A program made the position numbers and the translations under genes. This document shows positions 1 through 13,900 of a stretch of DNA of 64,000 bases, piece after piece. This stretch comes from Marthasterias glacialis. Lineage: Eukaryota > Echinodermata > Asteroidea > Forcipulatida > Asteriidae. The notes beneath the pieces are model-generated. The model saw nothing but the letters and a program-made list of their open reading frames with translations. It was not told the DNA's origin and ran no database searches. The stretch spans positions 9,038,629-9,102,628 of the forward strand of contig OU452228.1 in NCBI GenBank assembly GCA_911728455.2. The letters run 5' to 3'. Position 1 is the first letter of the stretch. Every line of letters starts with the position of its first letter.

Positions 1-784
1 CTTCTAGCCTCAATTTGATTGCATCTATTTGAAGGAGGTGGGGGAGGGAATTAATGTAGAAATATTTGTTCAATGTCAACATATACGGAAAAGACATTGA
101 TTGACAGATTTCAACACTGCAAATGTGTTTTTTTATATTGGTGTAACAATCTGAACAACTGTGAATAATTAAGAAACGTTGTTAACGTGTAGGAAAATGG
201 GGGGGGGGGCAAGGCTGTCAGGCTTTCCTTGGATAGATGACATGAAAACCGAAACAGGCTACAAAATATTAACAAGATATTTGAGGAAAGAAAAAAATCA
301 GTAGCAATTCAGGAAAGAAGAACTGTCTTTCTCAATTCTGTCTCTCTTGTTCCAGACAGAATAAGGATTCGAGTTTGAGAGAAATTGGCTGTTTTTCTGT
401 ACTATTTTCAAGAAAATCGAAGAAGTCCTCTACATTATGTAGGTTGACAGGTGTCTACTAAACCAACACAAAGAAAAAACAATCGAGAAAAAATCGCTGT
501 TGGCATTGCCAATACGCAATGGTTTTTTGTCATTTGTGATGACTGTACTCTGTATATATATATATATATTTTAATGAATTCCCCTTGTGGAGTCTAAACA
601 AAGTCAGGCTGTTCAATCAACGAGGAAAACTGAGAGAGTAAGAGACCTAACAAGATTAAGCCCTGTGGCTGTATCCCTGAAGATCCCAGTGTCTTGCTAG
701 TGAATCTTTATCCTGCAACCCCATCGACAGATGGAGAAGGATTCATCTTGACTTGATGCCCCCTCTCTAATTTTTTCTCGCCAG
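1..784. other. TBC1D19 intron (partial, left window edge)
   Basis: No coding exon seen. Contains a short (TA)n run near 551-570 and a G run near 200-209. Otherwise unremarkable AT-rich intron. Confidence 0.7.
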
Positions 785-932
785 GATGTCAAACTCACAG
801 CAACCAATGATGACCAGTACTTCGTCTTTGAGGACTACCTCTACCAGGTCCTGCTGGTCTTCTCCAGAGATACCAAAGTCTTGAGTCACTTTGCCAACAG
901 CTCGGCTACGCCAGCCAAGTCTTACATCAGGG
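785..932 (+). CDS. TBC1D19: TBC1D19 exon (first one in window)
   Basis: Acceptor CCAG at 781-784, donor GTGAGT at 933. It encodes 49 codons plus one base, from DVKLTATNDD to KSYIRG, and matches the same segment of vertebrate TBC1D19. It starts in phase 0, which implies upstream exons outside the window. Confidence 0.93.
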
Positions 933-1888
933 GTGAGTAGTGCTGGAGAAATAACCTAATTGAGAGGGAACAATTTAGCAAAAAGGGTTGCCCCTGGAGG
1001 GGGGTAGTCTCTGTTGGACCGAAACCCCCGAGGTGAAAACTCTGATCTGTGTGGAGAGAAAACCTGAACTCCACATAGCAGGGTCTGTGCAATTAACGCT
1101 ACTGCGTAGGTACGTGGGATAATCTGTCAGCAATGCTGACCATATGGCAGTTGTTGTAAGTCTAGCAGTGATGAATTCCCGTTTTTCAGCTGTCGTCACG
1201 CGTCCAGAAAGGGTAGATGATCGCTGACAATGGCTTTGAACTGTTCTCTTATATTTATTTGATGAAGATATCATAACAATGCTGATATAATTCTGTAACA
1301 GCTGCATGGAGGCCACTGACAACCCTTCCCCATCCACCAACACCACTCCCACAATCATCTCCTTGTAGCGTTGAAATATCGGAGTGACGTACCCCGCTGA
1401 CGTTTTTAACCGAGTAGATTTACGTTAGGATTTTGACATTGCCTGTAGACATTTCTTCTCTTGGGGCATCTTAACATTCTATTTGCAACTCTATTTTGGG
1501 GACTGCCCGGAGCAGGTGGATCATTCGTAGTGAAACAATTTGTGCTTTCAGCTGTGTTTAAGACAATAATCGCCTTTAAACAGTTACAAGGAATGCAGGT
1601 TTGTGTGAAGGACCTTCAGGAGGAAGGAAAAAAAACCTGCATAAATGTTGCTGCTTCATGCAAAAAGGAATGCAAAGCCAATTTTAAGATTAAAAATTTT
1701 AACCGGGTTGAAGGTACACTTGGAAATATAACAATTTGATTAAGTGGTGGAGGTTTTATGACAGCAAGCACGTAGAGTTTAGAAACCCAGTTTGAAAAAA
1801 AGACTTAAAGTACAGGGTTGGTCATTTAAAAAGAAGGATAAAAGATAAGTTTCAATTTGAAAACACATAATAAGCATAAATACACACA

Positions 1889-1931
<43 letters not shown>

Positions 1932-4900
1932 TAATAATAATAATAACAAATTTATTGTGCGCATTTCACCATAAACATGTTCAAAAGGCCATTCAAATAC
2001 AGATACAATAGTACAACAAATCAGCACATTAGAGTAAAACAATCGGATAAACATAAAAACCACAAGAGTAAAAACAACAATGTCACACAAAAACATCAGC
2101 CAAATGCTTGTTTTAAAAGAAAAGTTTTTGGACTGTGTTGATTGAAAATGCAAGGGTAATAAATCGCAAAGTGTCAGTGAAGCATCAATCTGCCAGGGAA
2201 GTATTTCCGTTTGAATTACTACCAAAGTCCAGTAAACAGTAAATACAGTGGCTTAACTATTGGGGGGGGGGGTCACGTAAAAACTAGTCAGTGCAAAGAA
2301 ACCCCAAAGATTTTTGAGAACATATACAAAATTGAAGTTAAGAACTGTAACAAAGATGCTGCTCGTCAATTAGACTGATCCGTTTAAGCCTTGCCCACTG
2401 TGCGTGCGTGCCATATGCACCAACGTGTTTGGCGGACTTTTGGTTACACAATCACGTCTGTGATTGGTCAATACAGCGTGGGTGGAACTTAATGGATCGA
2501 TCTATTGTAAGGCCATGAACAATTTGGCTTTGGTACCAAAGGTAGTTTTGCTTGGTAAGCAGTTTGCAACAGATAGTTCCAAAGGGACGCCATTTTTACG
2601 GACAACTTGGGTTTTGGCTTTGTCAGCTTCCTTCAAGCGTTCTAATCATTCTATGCAGTCAAGTGGTTCACCGACCAATCATGCAAGGTATCTAATAAAA
2701 CTCCAACGTACTGCACGCGGTATTAACGCAAATAGTAGTTACGCACAGTTGTGCCTTCAAAAAACTACTTATTTGCCTGTAAAGATGGCTGACTTTTCCA
2801 CTGTGTGACTACGAGTGGGAAAAATCTATAGCTGATTCCGTTTGTTTTTTGTTTGTTTTTTCCTGACAGTGGGTGTGTTTGTTCAATGAACTTTGTATAA
2901 ATAAATATTAAACCACTTCAAATTCATTGTGATTCTTGTTGTGTATAGCTTCTTGATGATTTCAAAAATTGAAAACTTGGCAAGTAACTAAACATCTGGA
3001 TTTAAATATTTCAGAATTGAACTTAGACACAAAAATAACCCTAAAACCATTCAAACCACAATTTCCCCAAAATGCAGATTCTTTACCATGTCAAATTCTT
3101 TGCCTCCCGAACGAAAATACAGAAGTACCCACTGTCTTTCCACAAAGGACAGTATTTTTTTATTTGGAGCAGCCAATTTCAAAGCAGTGGTTCATTCGGC
3201 AACAGCAACACATCCAATAAGTAATTTTAAAGAATAGCATGAGTGTTCCACTGAGATTTGATATAACTGTTGACTGTTGTGATGTAGGTGACAGGGTTGT
3301 ATTCCCCCAAGCTAAGTCGAGGATTATGTCGCCTCGCGCTTGTTGAAGAAAAGAAAAATACTTGCCCTCCACTCGACTACAGTCAACAAATCTCACATGT
3401 CAATTTACGACATCTGAAATTGTTACAATCGAAAAATATTGAACCTTCAACGACATTGTTTGATCTGTGCAGGAAGACATTTTTTTTTTTTATTGAGGCA
3501 AATTTCTCCGGGCGTTTTCTAGTTAGCTGACCACCTTTCCAACGTCAATACCCATTCATGTAATGCTGTCCATCCTAAGTTACCCTGGAGATGTTTTTGC
3601 GGGAGATAAAAGCTTTGGCATGTTCAACTTTTTAGAAGTGGAATAGATTTGGGAAGAGACTGAACAGTGGACCTTTCATTCAAAAACAAAGAACAGTGAT
3701 ATAAAAGGGGCTGTGTCGTCATGAATATAGCAGTAAAGGGAATAAACCCACTTACTACGCACGCGTGCGCACCAGCGGTCACTTCACAGTTTGACAAAGA
3801 CGTCGCCCTTTGTGGTTTGACCACAAGTGCGCGCGTGTGCAGTATCTGGGTGAGAGTTCATCATTCAATGCACAGCCACAGGCCTGCTATAATCATGACG
3901 GCACAGCCCCTTTAATTGACAGACTGTTTTATTCAAAATTCAGGAACATTCCCCCGTACTCCTTGGGGAGGGTAACAACAATGATTATATATAGCAACAG
4001 TAAGTAATAAGCGGAACTGTTTACATGATAGTAGCATGGTCACAAATATTTTGCATCTCTTTCAGCTCAGTGAACAAGAAAATACATTTTGAAACGCAAG
4101 TGACAATTCTTTTTTTTACTTCAGAGGACATAAGGAACAGAAAATTTTCATCATCCGTCGTACTTGTGAATACGTTGTGTAATTTACAAATTTGAATGAA
4201 CATACTTTGTCTTAACTCAGCAATCAATTCAAAAAGTTATTTTGTTTTCAATATCCTGTTCACACTGTGGACATAATCTCCCTTCTCCGATACAACTGTT
4301 AAAATAGTAACAATAAATTTATCATTTATGAGATGCTTTTACAAGAGAAATCAAAGCGCTGTACAAGTCAAAAGAATAGGAAATTAACTATGATGTCTTG
4401 AATGTGGTGCATTTATTGCCCTTTTCGAAATCTTGGATTGGGTTTATGCTTCAGCTTGGGCTCCGTAAATAATTTTGAAAATGAACCCTTTGGTATGGGA
4501 CTTCAAACAGGCAGACAATGCAAAAGCCATAGTCGAAGCCTGTGAGCCGTGGTTTCGCAAATGGCCAAGAATATTTCCTGAAAATGGTGAGAGATGGCAC
4601 ATCCCCAATGTTGATTGGAACCGTGTACCAAAGATTGGGGGCAGCTATTGAAAAAGATCAATTGTCGAGGGATTTCAAAGTTATCGGAACAGTAAGAAGA
4701 AGTTTGTTTTCAGAAAATCTGAGTCCCACCCTGCCCGGTTGATACAAAGTGAGTAAAATCACATAAGTAGCGAGGACCAATACCATGTGCCTACATGGTA
4801 TTGGTCCTCGCTACTTACGTGATTTACTCGTGTATGTGATCAATAGAACTTTGAATGGTGTAATGTATGCTGCTGGATGGGTAACCAGTGAAGATTTGTG

Positions 4901-7900
4901 GTAAGGGGAAGTGGCATCCACAGAGCACTGTATGGTTAAAGCATGGGCCTACCTCCTACCCCATCACGCTTTGCGGATTGCCGATGCTGGGTAATGAGCC
5001 AGGGATGGGGTTTGGCACCATCTTGGATTTTATGCACGCCATGTTGGGTGGCCATCTTTCTTGACTTGTGTCCCGACGGCCATCCTGAAACGCATGTTTT
5101 CGCACCAATGCTGGTTTTGGCCTCAACTTGATTGGTTGGCTCCTTTCCCCGGTCTTCACTGTCCGCCGTAACTTCTCCATTCTCTTGGTAAAATCGCTAG
5201 TTTTTATAGAAAAGATGACTCAAGCGGCACAGTTTTCAAGTTTTTATAGTCTGTGAACTTTAAGTGTTTGGCTTGGGTTCTGAGGCCTTTTTTAGCTTCT
5301 TTAGTATCATCTTCTCTGATTATCAATCAGGCATTCATCCAATCAGCTGGTTTCCTCAGTTTGGGTTTCTCAGCTGTGCCAATGAAAATTGAAAAACACA
5401 GCATAAAGTCTTACTGTGCCTGGCACTTTCCTCTTTTTCGGGGTGGGGGGGGGTGCAAACAGCAGTTGCTCGCCTGTAATTTTATTACATCTATACATAT
5501 GAATTTGTTACCCCCGAATTTGTTCAGTCAAAAAGACAGCTAAAATGCACACAAGATACATGTACATGTAATACTTTTGGGGTGACCTAGATCTTACACG
5601 CGCGCTACGTTTTCTCTGTGTGGACGTGTGGGGCTTGAAAAAACGTTATGGACCATTCCATTATTGAATATAGGTGTACAGCTTTTTATGCAGGGGTATA
5701 ATTCATATTATGTGCCGTGTCAACGCTATCCACGATTACCGGCGTCCCGAGCTAGCTGTGCTACACAACCCCTGCATAAAATGGTTGAGTCCCACAGCAA
5801 ACGCGCAGTTCTTGGACACAAACAACCATGTCAATGATAAGGACTCGACTGTTTTTGTCTCATTTTTGCAATGTTTTGGTCAGTATTTGTAAATAATACT
5901 TTCAGAAATTGAGCTTGAATTATTCATTTACCATCTCCGTGATTTTTAAATCATAGTTTTAATGATAAAGTTACAAAACTTACTATCACACGAGCTCCCA
6001 TGATTCACACGATTCTTAGGTTGGTGACATTAAAACTAACGTTAAGCAATGGTGATCTCAGGAAATCCGTGGACAAGACGCCGCTTGTCATTGGTTAATA
6101 GTTTTGTTGTTGGAAAAGACGGCGGTTTTCTTTAACCAATCACAAAAGTTTTTATATCAATAGTTGGAGCACAATTTCAAGATGTAGAGGGCGCTTTCGC
6201 CCGTTGAAAAAAACAAACAGGGGCAATGTAGGCTCAGTAAAGGTCACGCCGTGTGGACTAAAATCTCTCCTCCCACACGGAATTTGGTGGAACTTCGAAA
6301 AGGAAAAGGAAAAATGACGGTGTTTTTTTCCACGGTAAAAATATGAATCATACACTGTCTGAATGCTGATAATCTAAGCTTTTTGATGGTGTTTTCGCCC
6401 GTGAAAAATAATGTTGCAATCGGGAGATCGGACCGAAAACAGGGCAAAAATGCAATTTTTTTAAGGCCGATTCTCGGGAAAACTGGGGCGTTCTGAAAAT
6501 AAAGCTTGAGTGAACAGGACAAATTCATATGGTTACATTTTCTGTTTTGTTAAAATGATTGGACTAAATGAAGACATGGAGATGAACTTAGTGCACTGTT
6601 GTGATAACAGTTTGAAGAAAATTGAGGATTGCGATAGCTGACAAATTCTTTTCTTTCTCCGTCTTATTCAGGAATGTTAGGAGTGGAGGAATATGCAGTG
6701 ATCTACCCACCGAATGGTATCATACCGTTCCATGGCTTCTCTATGTATGGTAAGACAAACATTTCTCATTTTACTGACTACCGCCTCGTTTGAATAGAGG
6801 TACATAAAGAGGGGAGTAGTGTAGCAAGGGGAAGTGGGCTCACCAGCGGTGTTCAGTAAGGCCTCGTCACACACAGCAATTTTTACAGACGCTTTGGTGT
6901 TTCGTGGTTCGTGGTTTATTTTCTACAGAATCATCATACAATACAATAATGGAACGTTACACTGTTTAAATATATCATGAGACTGTAGAGGAGGCCCCAT
7001 TAGAAGCAAAAGCTTGTTAACATAGGTTCCCTTGCTGTACATGCATGCATGGGAAATAATAATTGGAATAGTTGAATTGGTTGTTGCTAGGACCACTTAG
7101 ATTTCCAATCAATTAAAGTGCAATTCGTGGCCGAGCAGATAATTGAACGCTGGACTCAAGTTCTGGTATTTCTGATCAGCAGAGTGTGGGTTCGAATCCC
7201 TTGTGTCCTTAAGCAAGACACTTTGTTATTTCTGCGTCCTTTGGATGGGACGTAAAGCTGTAGGTCCCATGTGTTGTGTAATGCACCTAAAAGAACCCAG
7301 TGCACTTATCGCAAAGAGAAGGGGTTCACCTCGGTGTTCCTGGTTTGATCGGCTGCAGATTTCAGGTTCCATACTTCAAAACATAACTCCGCATATCTTG
7401 CAGGAAAAAACACTGAGCACTTTGAGACGCCCATCGGGTGTGATAAAGAACTATATAAGAATTGCATATTACTATTGTTTTTAAGTCAAAACTCTGATGT
7501 GATGTGGGCATCCACCTTAATTAAAGGAGTATAATAATCCTGACCCAGACTCAATTTACACAAAGATTCCTACAAAAACTACACGCAAAAACAAACACGG
7601 AACTAGACAACACAAAGCAAGGTATGTGACAATCAAACGGATCATATTAAGTACCCAATAGACCACAGGAAGAAACGACACCACACCCCGCCCACATGCA
7701 CCCTCCGGACAGTTTAGCCAGGTGGTTTCCAACCCCGCCCCCATCCAAAGCAGTCACGCAAACAACGCACAACGTCACCTCCCCGTAGGTCAAATGTTGA
7801 CTTTTTTAGCCGGACACACTCAAAGACCCTTATACAGAGAAAACACATTGACAAAACATGTGCAATGTATTTTCTTAACAAAAATACTGAAAGGTGTTTG

Positions 7901-10900
7901 AATACAAATAAATTCTTGGCACTTTTCAATGAGTTATTTCAATTGCACACAGAGGAATTGACTTAAGACTGTGGCATCGTGATTAACTTCCATCTTGTCA
8001 AGTTTTTTTTGGAGCATTTCATTTGTCCTTTGTCATTTTCTGACAGTTTGATTTCCTCCCTCCGATTAGTCTGTCATTTCTTCAAAGTCTTAAAACAGAA
8101 CCATAAAGAGAGCCAGGAAACTTTCTCTGACAAACTGTTTCCTTCCAAGAAACGTCCTAGAGAGAGAAGATCTTCTCAGCAAACATTAAACGTCCCAAGG
8201 AGTTTCCTGCTCATCTTTCAAGAACTGTTTGTTCGTTTCCGAGAATGATTACCTCAATTTTTCACCAATCGGACGAGGCAAACCAACTTAGCGACCGGAC
8301 CTTCGGTTGTGCAAACAAAATTGCTCTGGACAGAGTTTCCACCGTGCGGGAAAAGGTTATTTTAACTGCCTGTAATTCTATATAAAGGGAGGGAGATATA
8401 TATCATAATCAGGAGCTAGTGGGTGCTTGATCTAGAGATTTGGATGGTGGGGCCTGGGGCTAGCGGGGACAGCTGGGCTTGGTGCCTGGGTCGGGTTTTC
8501 TCCAGAAATCTAGTTAGCTGGATAATAGAATGGCATCCTTTTTCCGTTGTGCATATTATGTACATGTCAGTGATACACGCCCGGGAGGATTCTGTATCAG
8601 TCAACTTGGCACCTGTCTACTGCATTGATTTCCTCCTTCATCGCCAGAATACTTCCGCTGCCCCCGAAATTGCGGATATTTTTATTTGCAGTTTATTGGC
8701 AATTTATCGTGCTCATATTTACTGCCTGAGGGCCCAGCGCACGTGCCTCACGGATGAATGTGATGTGGGGGGGGGGTGTGCTTCAGAAGAGCATACACTA
8801 ACCTTTGTGTATTGCAGTGTATCAACATTGTAGTCATATCAATGCAAGCTGGCAATGTGTAGACAACAGAGGGAGCTTTACCACAACGGAAAAGAGAACT
8901 TGATAAAAAAGATCAGTTTTGTGCACAAGTCTGACAGGGTATTAGTGCATGACATTTTCAATACTTTGATAGGAAAAGTTGCCAAGTTTAAGGCCTCAGT
9001 TGTATAAATCAACTCACTTTATACACGCTGTCTATTTTGTGGTGTGCTTCAAGTACATGTAGTATGGACCACAGAGCAATGTATGGACGAAATGCTCGAC
9101 CCAATTTCATATGCTGTTTAAGCTAACTATAGTGCTTAACGTTGTTCTGCTGAGTAAAAATTTGCAGGAAACCAGTTGCAAATGGCACATATGACATAGT
9201 ATTTTAGCCTTTTTCCGGTTAGCACAATTGTTTTGTGCTTAGGGAATTTCTATTCTTTAGCAGCTCTCTGAAACTGGTAAACTGGTAAACTGTATTCATG
9301 TATATTATTTGTGTTTTTACCAAAGATTATAGAGCGCCGAAGGCGAAAGATGGGGAACTCTGGCTGAAATGTGAAATCTCACTGGATGCCATTTCAGCAA
9401 GTGACTCTATTGATACAACAATAGATCAGTGCTGATCAGTGCCGACAATGACCGTTGCTATCAATGGGAAACAAGGCATTCACTTGCCGAAATGGGCCCA
9501 TGCGTATTTCACTTTCCAACAATAGTTAAAGGCCCAGTTCCCCTTCTTGCGCATTTGGCGCTCTATAACCTTTGGTTTTTACCCATACACCGATGTGTGT
9601 TAATAAACACTGTATACTCATTGTCTTACCAACTAACAAGATTGCCCGGCAGCTAGAGGCAGTTTGAATCCTATTAGCAGCGGGTACCACAACCATTATA
9701 ATAGGTGTTAATTTTTGCATTGAGAAAAAGAACGGGAGTATGGGTAAAAATACAAATAACATTCTTTATTATATTCATGTTAATGGAAAACTTACAATAA
9801 CAGTCAAAGTTACTTGGAATTCTTGTAACCCCCCTACCTTCCATAAAATAATTATAATTGTAGCATGTCCGAAACTGACTGTTTATTTACAGTGTAAATC
9901 ATGGACCCTACTTGCTCAATGCATGCATAGTTTGTTTCCCTCCCCCCCGCCCCCCAGCCTTGGCACTCAAGGGGGTATTTTTGACAGTCGATGTGATTTG
10001 CACAGTGCAAACATAGAGTTCCACTTTAAAAATTTTAAATGGGGTATATTTATACGAGTATTGAATCCTGGCAAATCCTACATTTACAAACATTTTTCTA
10101 TTGGAAGTTTTTTTTATATATTGAATAAATCCTGGCAAATCTTATAACATCACAGACATTTTTCTATCGGAATTCTTGTGTTTTTTTTTTTATCAAACAA
10201 AGATTGTTCACTTATACGCTGCATGAATAATGTTTTAAAATTTCTTTACCTGCATGTTCTCGAAATAAATAAAAAAGGTAGACCTATTTTCAAACTATCA
10301 TTAGCTTGAATTTCAAAAAGGGTATATATTTTAAAGACAAATATGAGGTGTTTTTATTTCTTCAAAAATTGGGGATTAATTTTGGATCAGATAGCGGCCT
10401 TTTGCTGAAAAGAGTGTTGTTTGAGTACTATGCAATGAGAATACATGTATTTACACCTTTTACACTTTTCCCAATGATTTTGACTCGCAAACAAGATGCA
10501 GCATTTCAGAGTCATTGACTTGTCATTCTCTGACCTTTCTTTCTTTTTTCTGCAGTGGCACCTCTGTGTTTTGTGTACAGCAATCCAGTCAAGTTATACT
10601 ACATATTCCGTGAGATGTACATGCGCCATCTGTTCAGACTACACACGATCTCGTCGCATCCTCAGGTAGGTAAATACTCCCTGGTCCCCACCCACCCTAC
10701 CTGTCTTATTGATTTAGGAATGCATTCATGGTATGCGCGCAGAAGGTCTCACTTTCGTCGTCCCTTCTGTACGCACCTTCACTCGCAGTACATGTTTGGC
10801 CACATCTTCTCAGCCCTTTGGGCGGTGTGGGTCGCTCAGTAGCGCCTAAAGCGCTCGCCTCTCACCATGGCCCTGGTTCGATTCCCAGCTCGGCCCATAT

Positions 10901-13900
10901 GTGAGTAGAGTTGTGCGTTGGTTCTCTCCTATGCGACAAGGGTGTTTTTTCCGGGGCCTCCGGTTTTCCTCCCTCTGGAAAAATCAAACACTTTCGATCT
11001 TTGGCTGAGCTCCGTGGTCATATATGGGTCGATGTGGCTGGTTGCTAAAAGGCTGCAGACATTGAAGCCTCATCATTTACAATTCAGCTTCTCAACTGCG
11101 AGTAAGGATAATTAGCCTCCCAAATTATTATCGTTGCTATTATTATTCACTTCCAAAGGCCAGTATTGCAAGATGTTCTGCTAGCTTTCCCCTTGTACTA
11201 CTTACTTTCTTTTGCTTTCCACCTTCTTACAACTTATTCCAGTTCAGGCAATAGCATACATCTTCTCTCTCTTTAAAGTTTTCGTTACTTTCCTTGACAT
11301 CACTCACTTGACTGTTCCCCGTGCAAACAAAGTTCTGGGTCAAAAAGCTTTCAGTGTAGCTAGACCAATGATTTGGAACAATATCCCTCCTGTCATTAGG
11401 GAATCTATTAGTTTATCTCTATTTCGTAAAGCTCTTAAAGACTCACCTCTATCCATCTAAATTTCTATGTTGTGCCCTATGATCTTGATGAAATAGCGCC
11501 TTATAAATTGAAATTCGTTGGGTGTAAAGCCGTACCGTTTTGTCCCAGTATTAAAAGGACGTAAGCAATCAAATGGCCCCATGGCATTATTGTTACATTT
11601 TTGTTGCTAGAATTAACCCAAAGACATGTTTTCCTATTCCCATGCAGAATTTAACCTTCCTATAATAACTTTTGAATGGCAAACAAATTCATCAAACTTT
11701 CACACTCAGTTTTCTTGAAACACAAAGTTTCACACCATTTGCTTACGCCCTTTTACCGGAAACTTGTCGCTATGTCCTTTTATAGGACATACGACGAATT
11801 GTTATGTTATGTTGCCAACACCTCATGTGGCCCTTTGGCCTTGTGTTGGGTGATTTTTCTTTAAAAAAAAAAATTGGTTGCAGAAATTAAAATGGACTGT
11901 CTCCCTGTACATACACAACAGCAAATTGCTACATCGTAGCAATTAAGCATTGGCACCCGCCCACCATGAACTCAGTATACTGAATGTGCAGTTTCAGTTT
12001 ACCATTCGTCCGCTGGGAAACCCTGGGGGGTGGTAATGCCACAGGTACTCGCGTTACATTGACAATGAGTATCAGAAATCCGACTTTTAGAATGCTTTTC
12101 TTGACTCGATATGTTGAGATTAGTTATCCTCAATAGCACATCTCACCAGATCAATTTCTGATCCTGTGGCCATTGTCAGGTGCTGATCCAGGGAGGGGAC
12201 CCAGGGGGAACTTGCCCCCCTCCCCTCCCTGCTGTCATTGTGTCTCCATCGTGTTCTAGGAATCTCAAGAATTCTGTAGATTTTCGGGGGGGGGTTACTT
12301 CTATTAGAAGTGAAGAGTGTGTTAGAGTATGGGAACATTTTTGGGGTCTCCCTCTGCCACATATAGGGCATGATATAATAATTGCAAGTAACCAATTGCC
12401 CGTAACAAAACATAAACTGTGTTTGTTGTATGCCCTAAAACAAGAGAGCACCGAATTTGAAGAAATTGTGACAGTTTGTTAGGTTGGTGTAGGTTTATTG
12501 AAAGTTAGAAATGAACTCACTCACCTTTTTTTAATATATAATTTAAAGCTTTTCATTTAGCTTATGTTTTGGTTTTTTTTAATAAAAATACTACCCTTTA
12601 TTCCCATTTTTATTTTTGTTATTACCTTTTCTCAATGTTTGATTTGTTGTTATTATTATTTTTTGGGGGGCGTTTTGTTTAGCCTAACTTACCTTTTTCT
12701 AATTTACTGGATTTTTTCTTTTTTAAATTACATTTTTTTTAAATGTTTTACAAGTGTTTTCTTAAAGGGAGACACATTGTCCTCACATCTCTTATAATGT
12801 TGGAATAGCTCCTTGTCCTTTTTAATAAAACACCTACAGTGTGTTGTAATTAGTGAGAATTGATAAAAAAAAACATAAATTTGCCTCTGGAAACACAACC
12901 AGTGGAACCACACTCTACATAGAAACATAGTGTTTGTCATTTTGTGGAGTCAAACATTAGGTTCTACAAAATGGGGGACCATGTTCTGTCACGAAATTAA
13001 ACAAAAACAACACAGTTTCAAGGGATATTTTTCTGTGAATCATTATATTCTACTTTTAAAATATCTATCCAACCATATTCATGTCATAGCAAACACTTTT
13101 TGTAGCACAAAAAGCACCCAATCAAAAGGCAATCCCTTTAATCCTTTTTTACCTTTATCTAAATTAATTTGTTTGTTTTTTCTTTTTACTACTTTTTTAA
13201 AATTTTGTATTTAACTGTTTAAGAAGCATTTTGTTCAACCCCCATTAACCTTTCTCTAAATTACCTTCTTTCTTTCTTTTTTATTTTCTTACTTTTTGTT
13301 GATGTAAATATTTGTTTTTGACAAGCATTTTATTTAGCCTACAATCGTTCCTACTCTCTCTCTGTCTCTCTCTTGTTCTGTTTCAGGGTATTGTATCACT
13401 GTGCATTCTCTTTGAGAACCTCCTTCAGTCCAGCCAGCCTCAGCTCTATTATCATCTCAGGGAGATCGGAGCCCAGCCGTGAGTATCTTGAAGAAGGGAT
13501 TCATGCACGTAGGCGCCAAGGGAGCAAGGAAACTGCTCCAATCAGGCTAAGGGTCTTCCTTCCATCGCCAAAGAGTCAATGCTCTAGAATAGACTCGTTC
13601 CAGAATGTATTAAGTTCAATGCTACCTTCATGAAAACATTCAGGGGGGGCAGAGAAGAGAACGTTTGCGGGGGTTGCTTCCTCCGATCCGTCGACAGTGC
13701 AGCGAAAACGATAACTGTCAAATTTGCCAGAATTTTGTTGTTCGTACGTACGCGCTTTTATTTTTTTGTGCTCTACGTGTTTAGAGAGGATATTTATTTG
13801 GATGGCATCCTTGGGGAAACGTTTGGGAAAAGGAAATGGTGAGGGGGTGTCCATCCGCAAGATGAGACCTGAAACTGCTTTCAGTGATCTTAAGCAAGAA

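Larger units (their letters stand above)
933..6671. other. TBC1D19 intron with several repeats
   Basis: No conserved exon recognised. It holds an (AAT)n-associated repeat (about 1890-2215), one copy of a three-copy unknown repeat (about 2510-2815), a foldback element (3701-3916) and a hairpin (4751-4829). A short inverted pair is also present at about 5686-5699 and 5768-5781 (TTTTATGCAGGGGT and its complement). Confidence 0.7.
6750..10555. other. TBC1D19 intron
   Basis: Contains a body-A SINE (about 7124-7484) and a tRNA-cored inverted-repeat element (about 9572-9775). No exon-like block was recognised in 7500-9500, although one 136-codon open frame (8423-8833) occurs. Confidence 0.7.
10666..13386. 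other. TBC1D19 intron
   Basis: Contains a SINE with its own tRNA-like head (about 10815-11135), a truncated LINE end (about 11190-11525), a GC-rich inverted stretch (about 12190-12235) and a dispersed repeat (about 12763-12860) that recurs at 18232. The T-rich stretch 12530-13330 shows nothing recognisable. Confidence 0.7.

Noticed and set aside
2464-2808. 114-codon frame
   Set aside because: It coincides with a dispersed repeat also present at 14461 and 56320, where the frame is not kept.
8423-8833. 136-codon frame in a TBC1D19 intron
   Set aside because: No recognisable domain or splice signals and atypical composition; consistent with chance.
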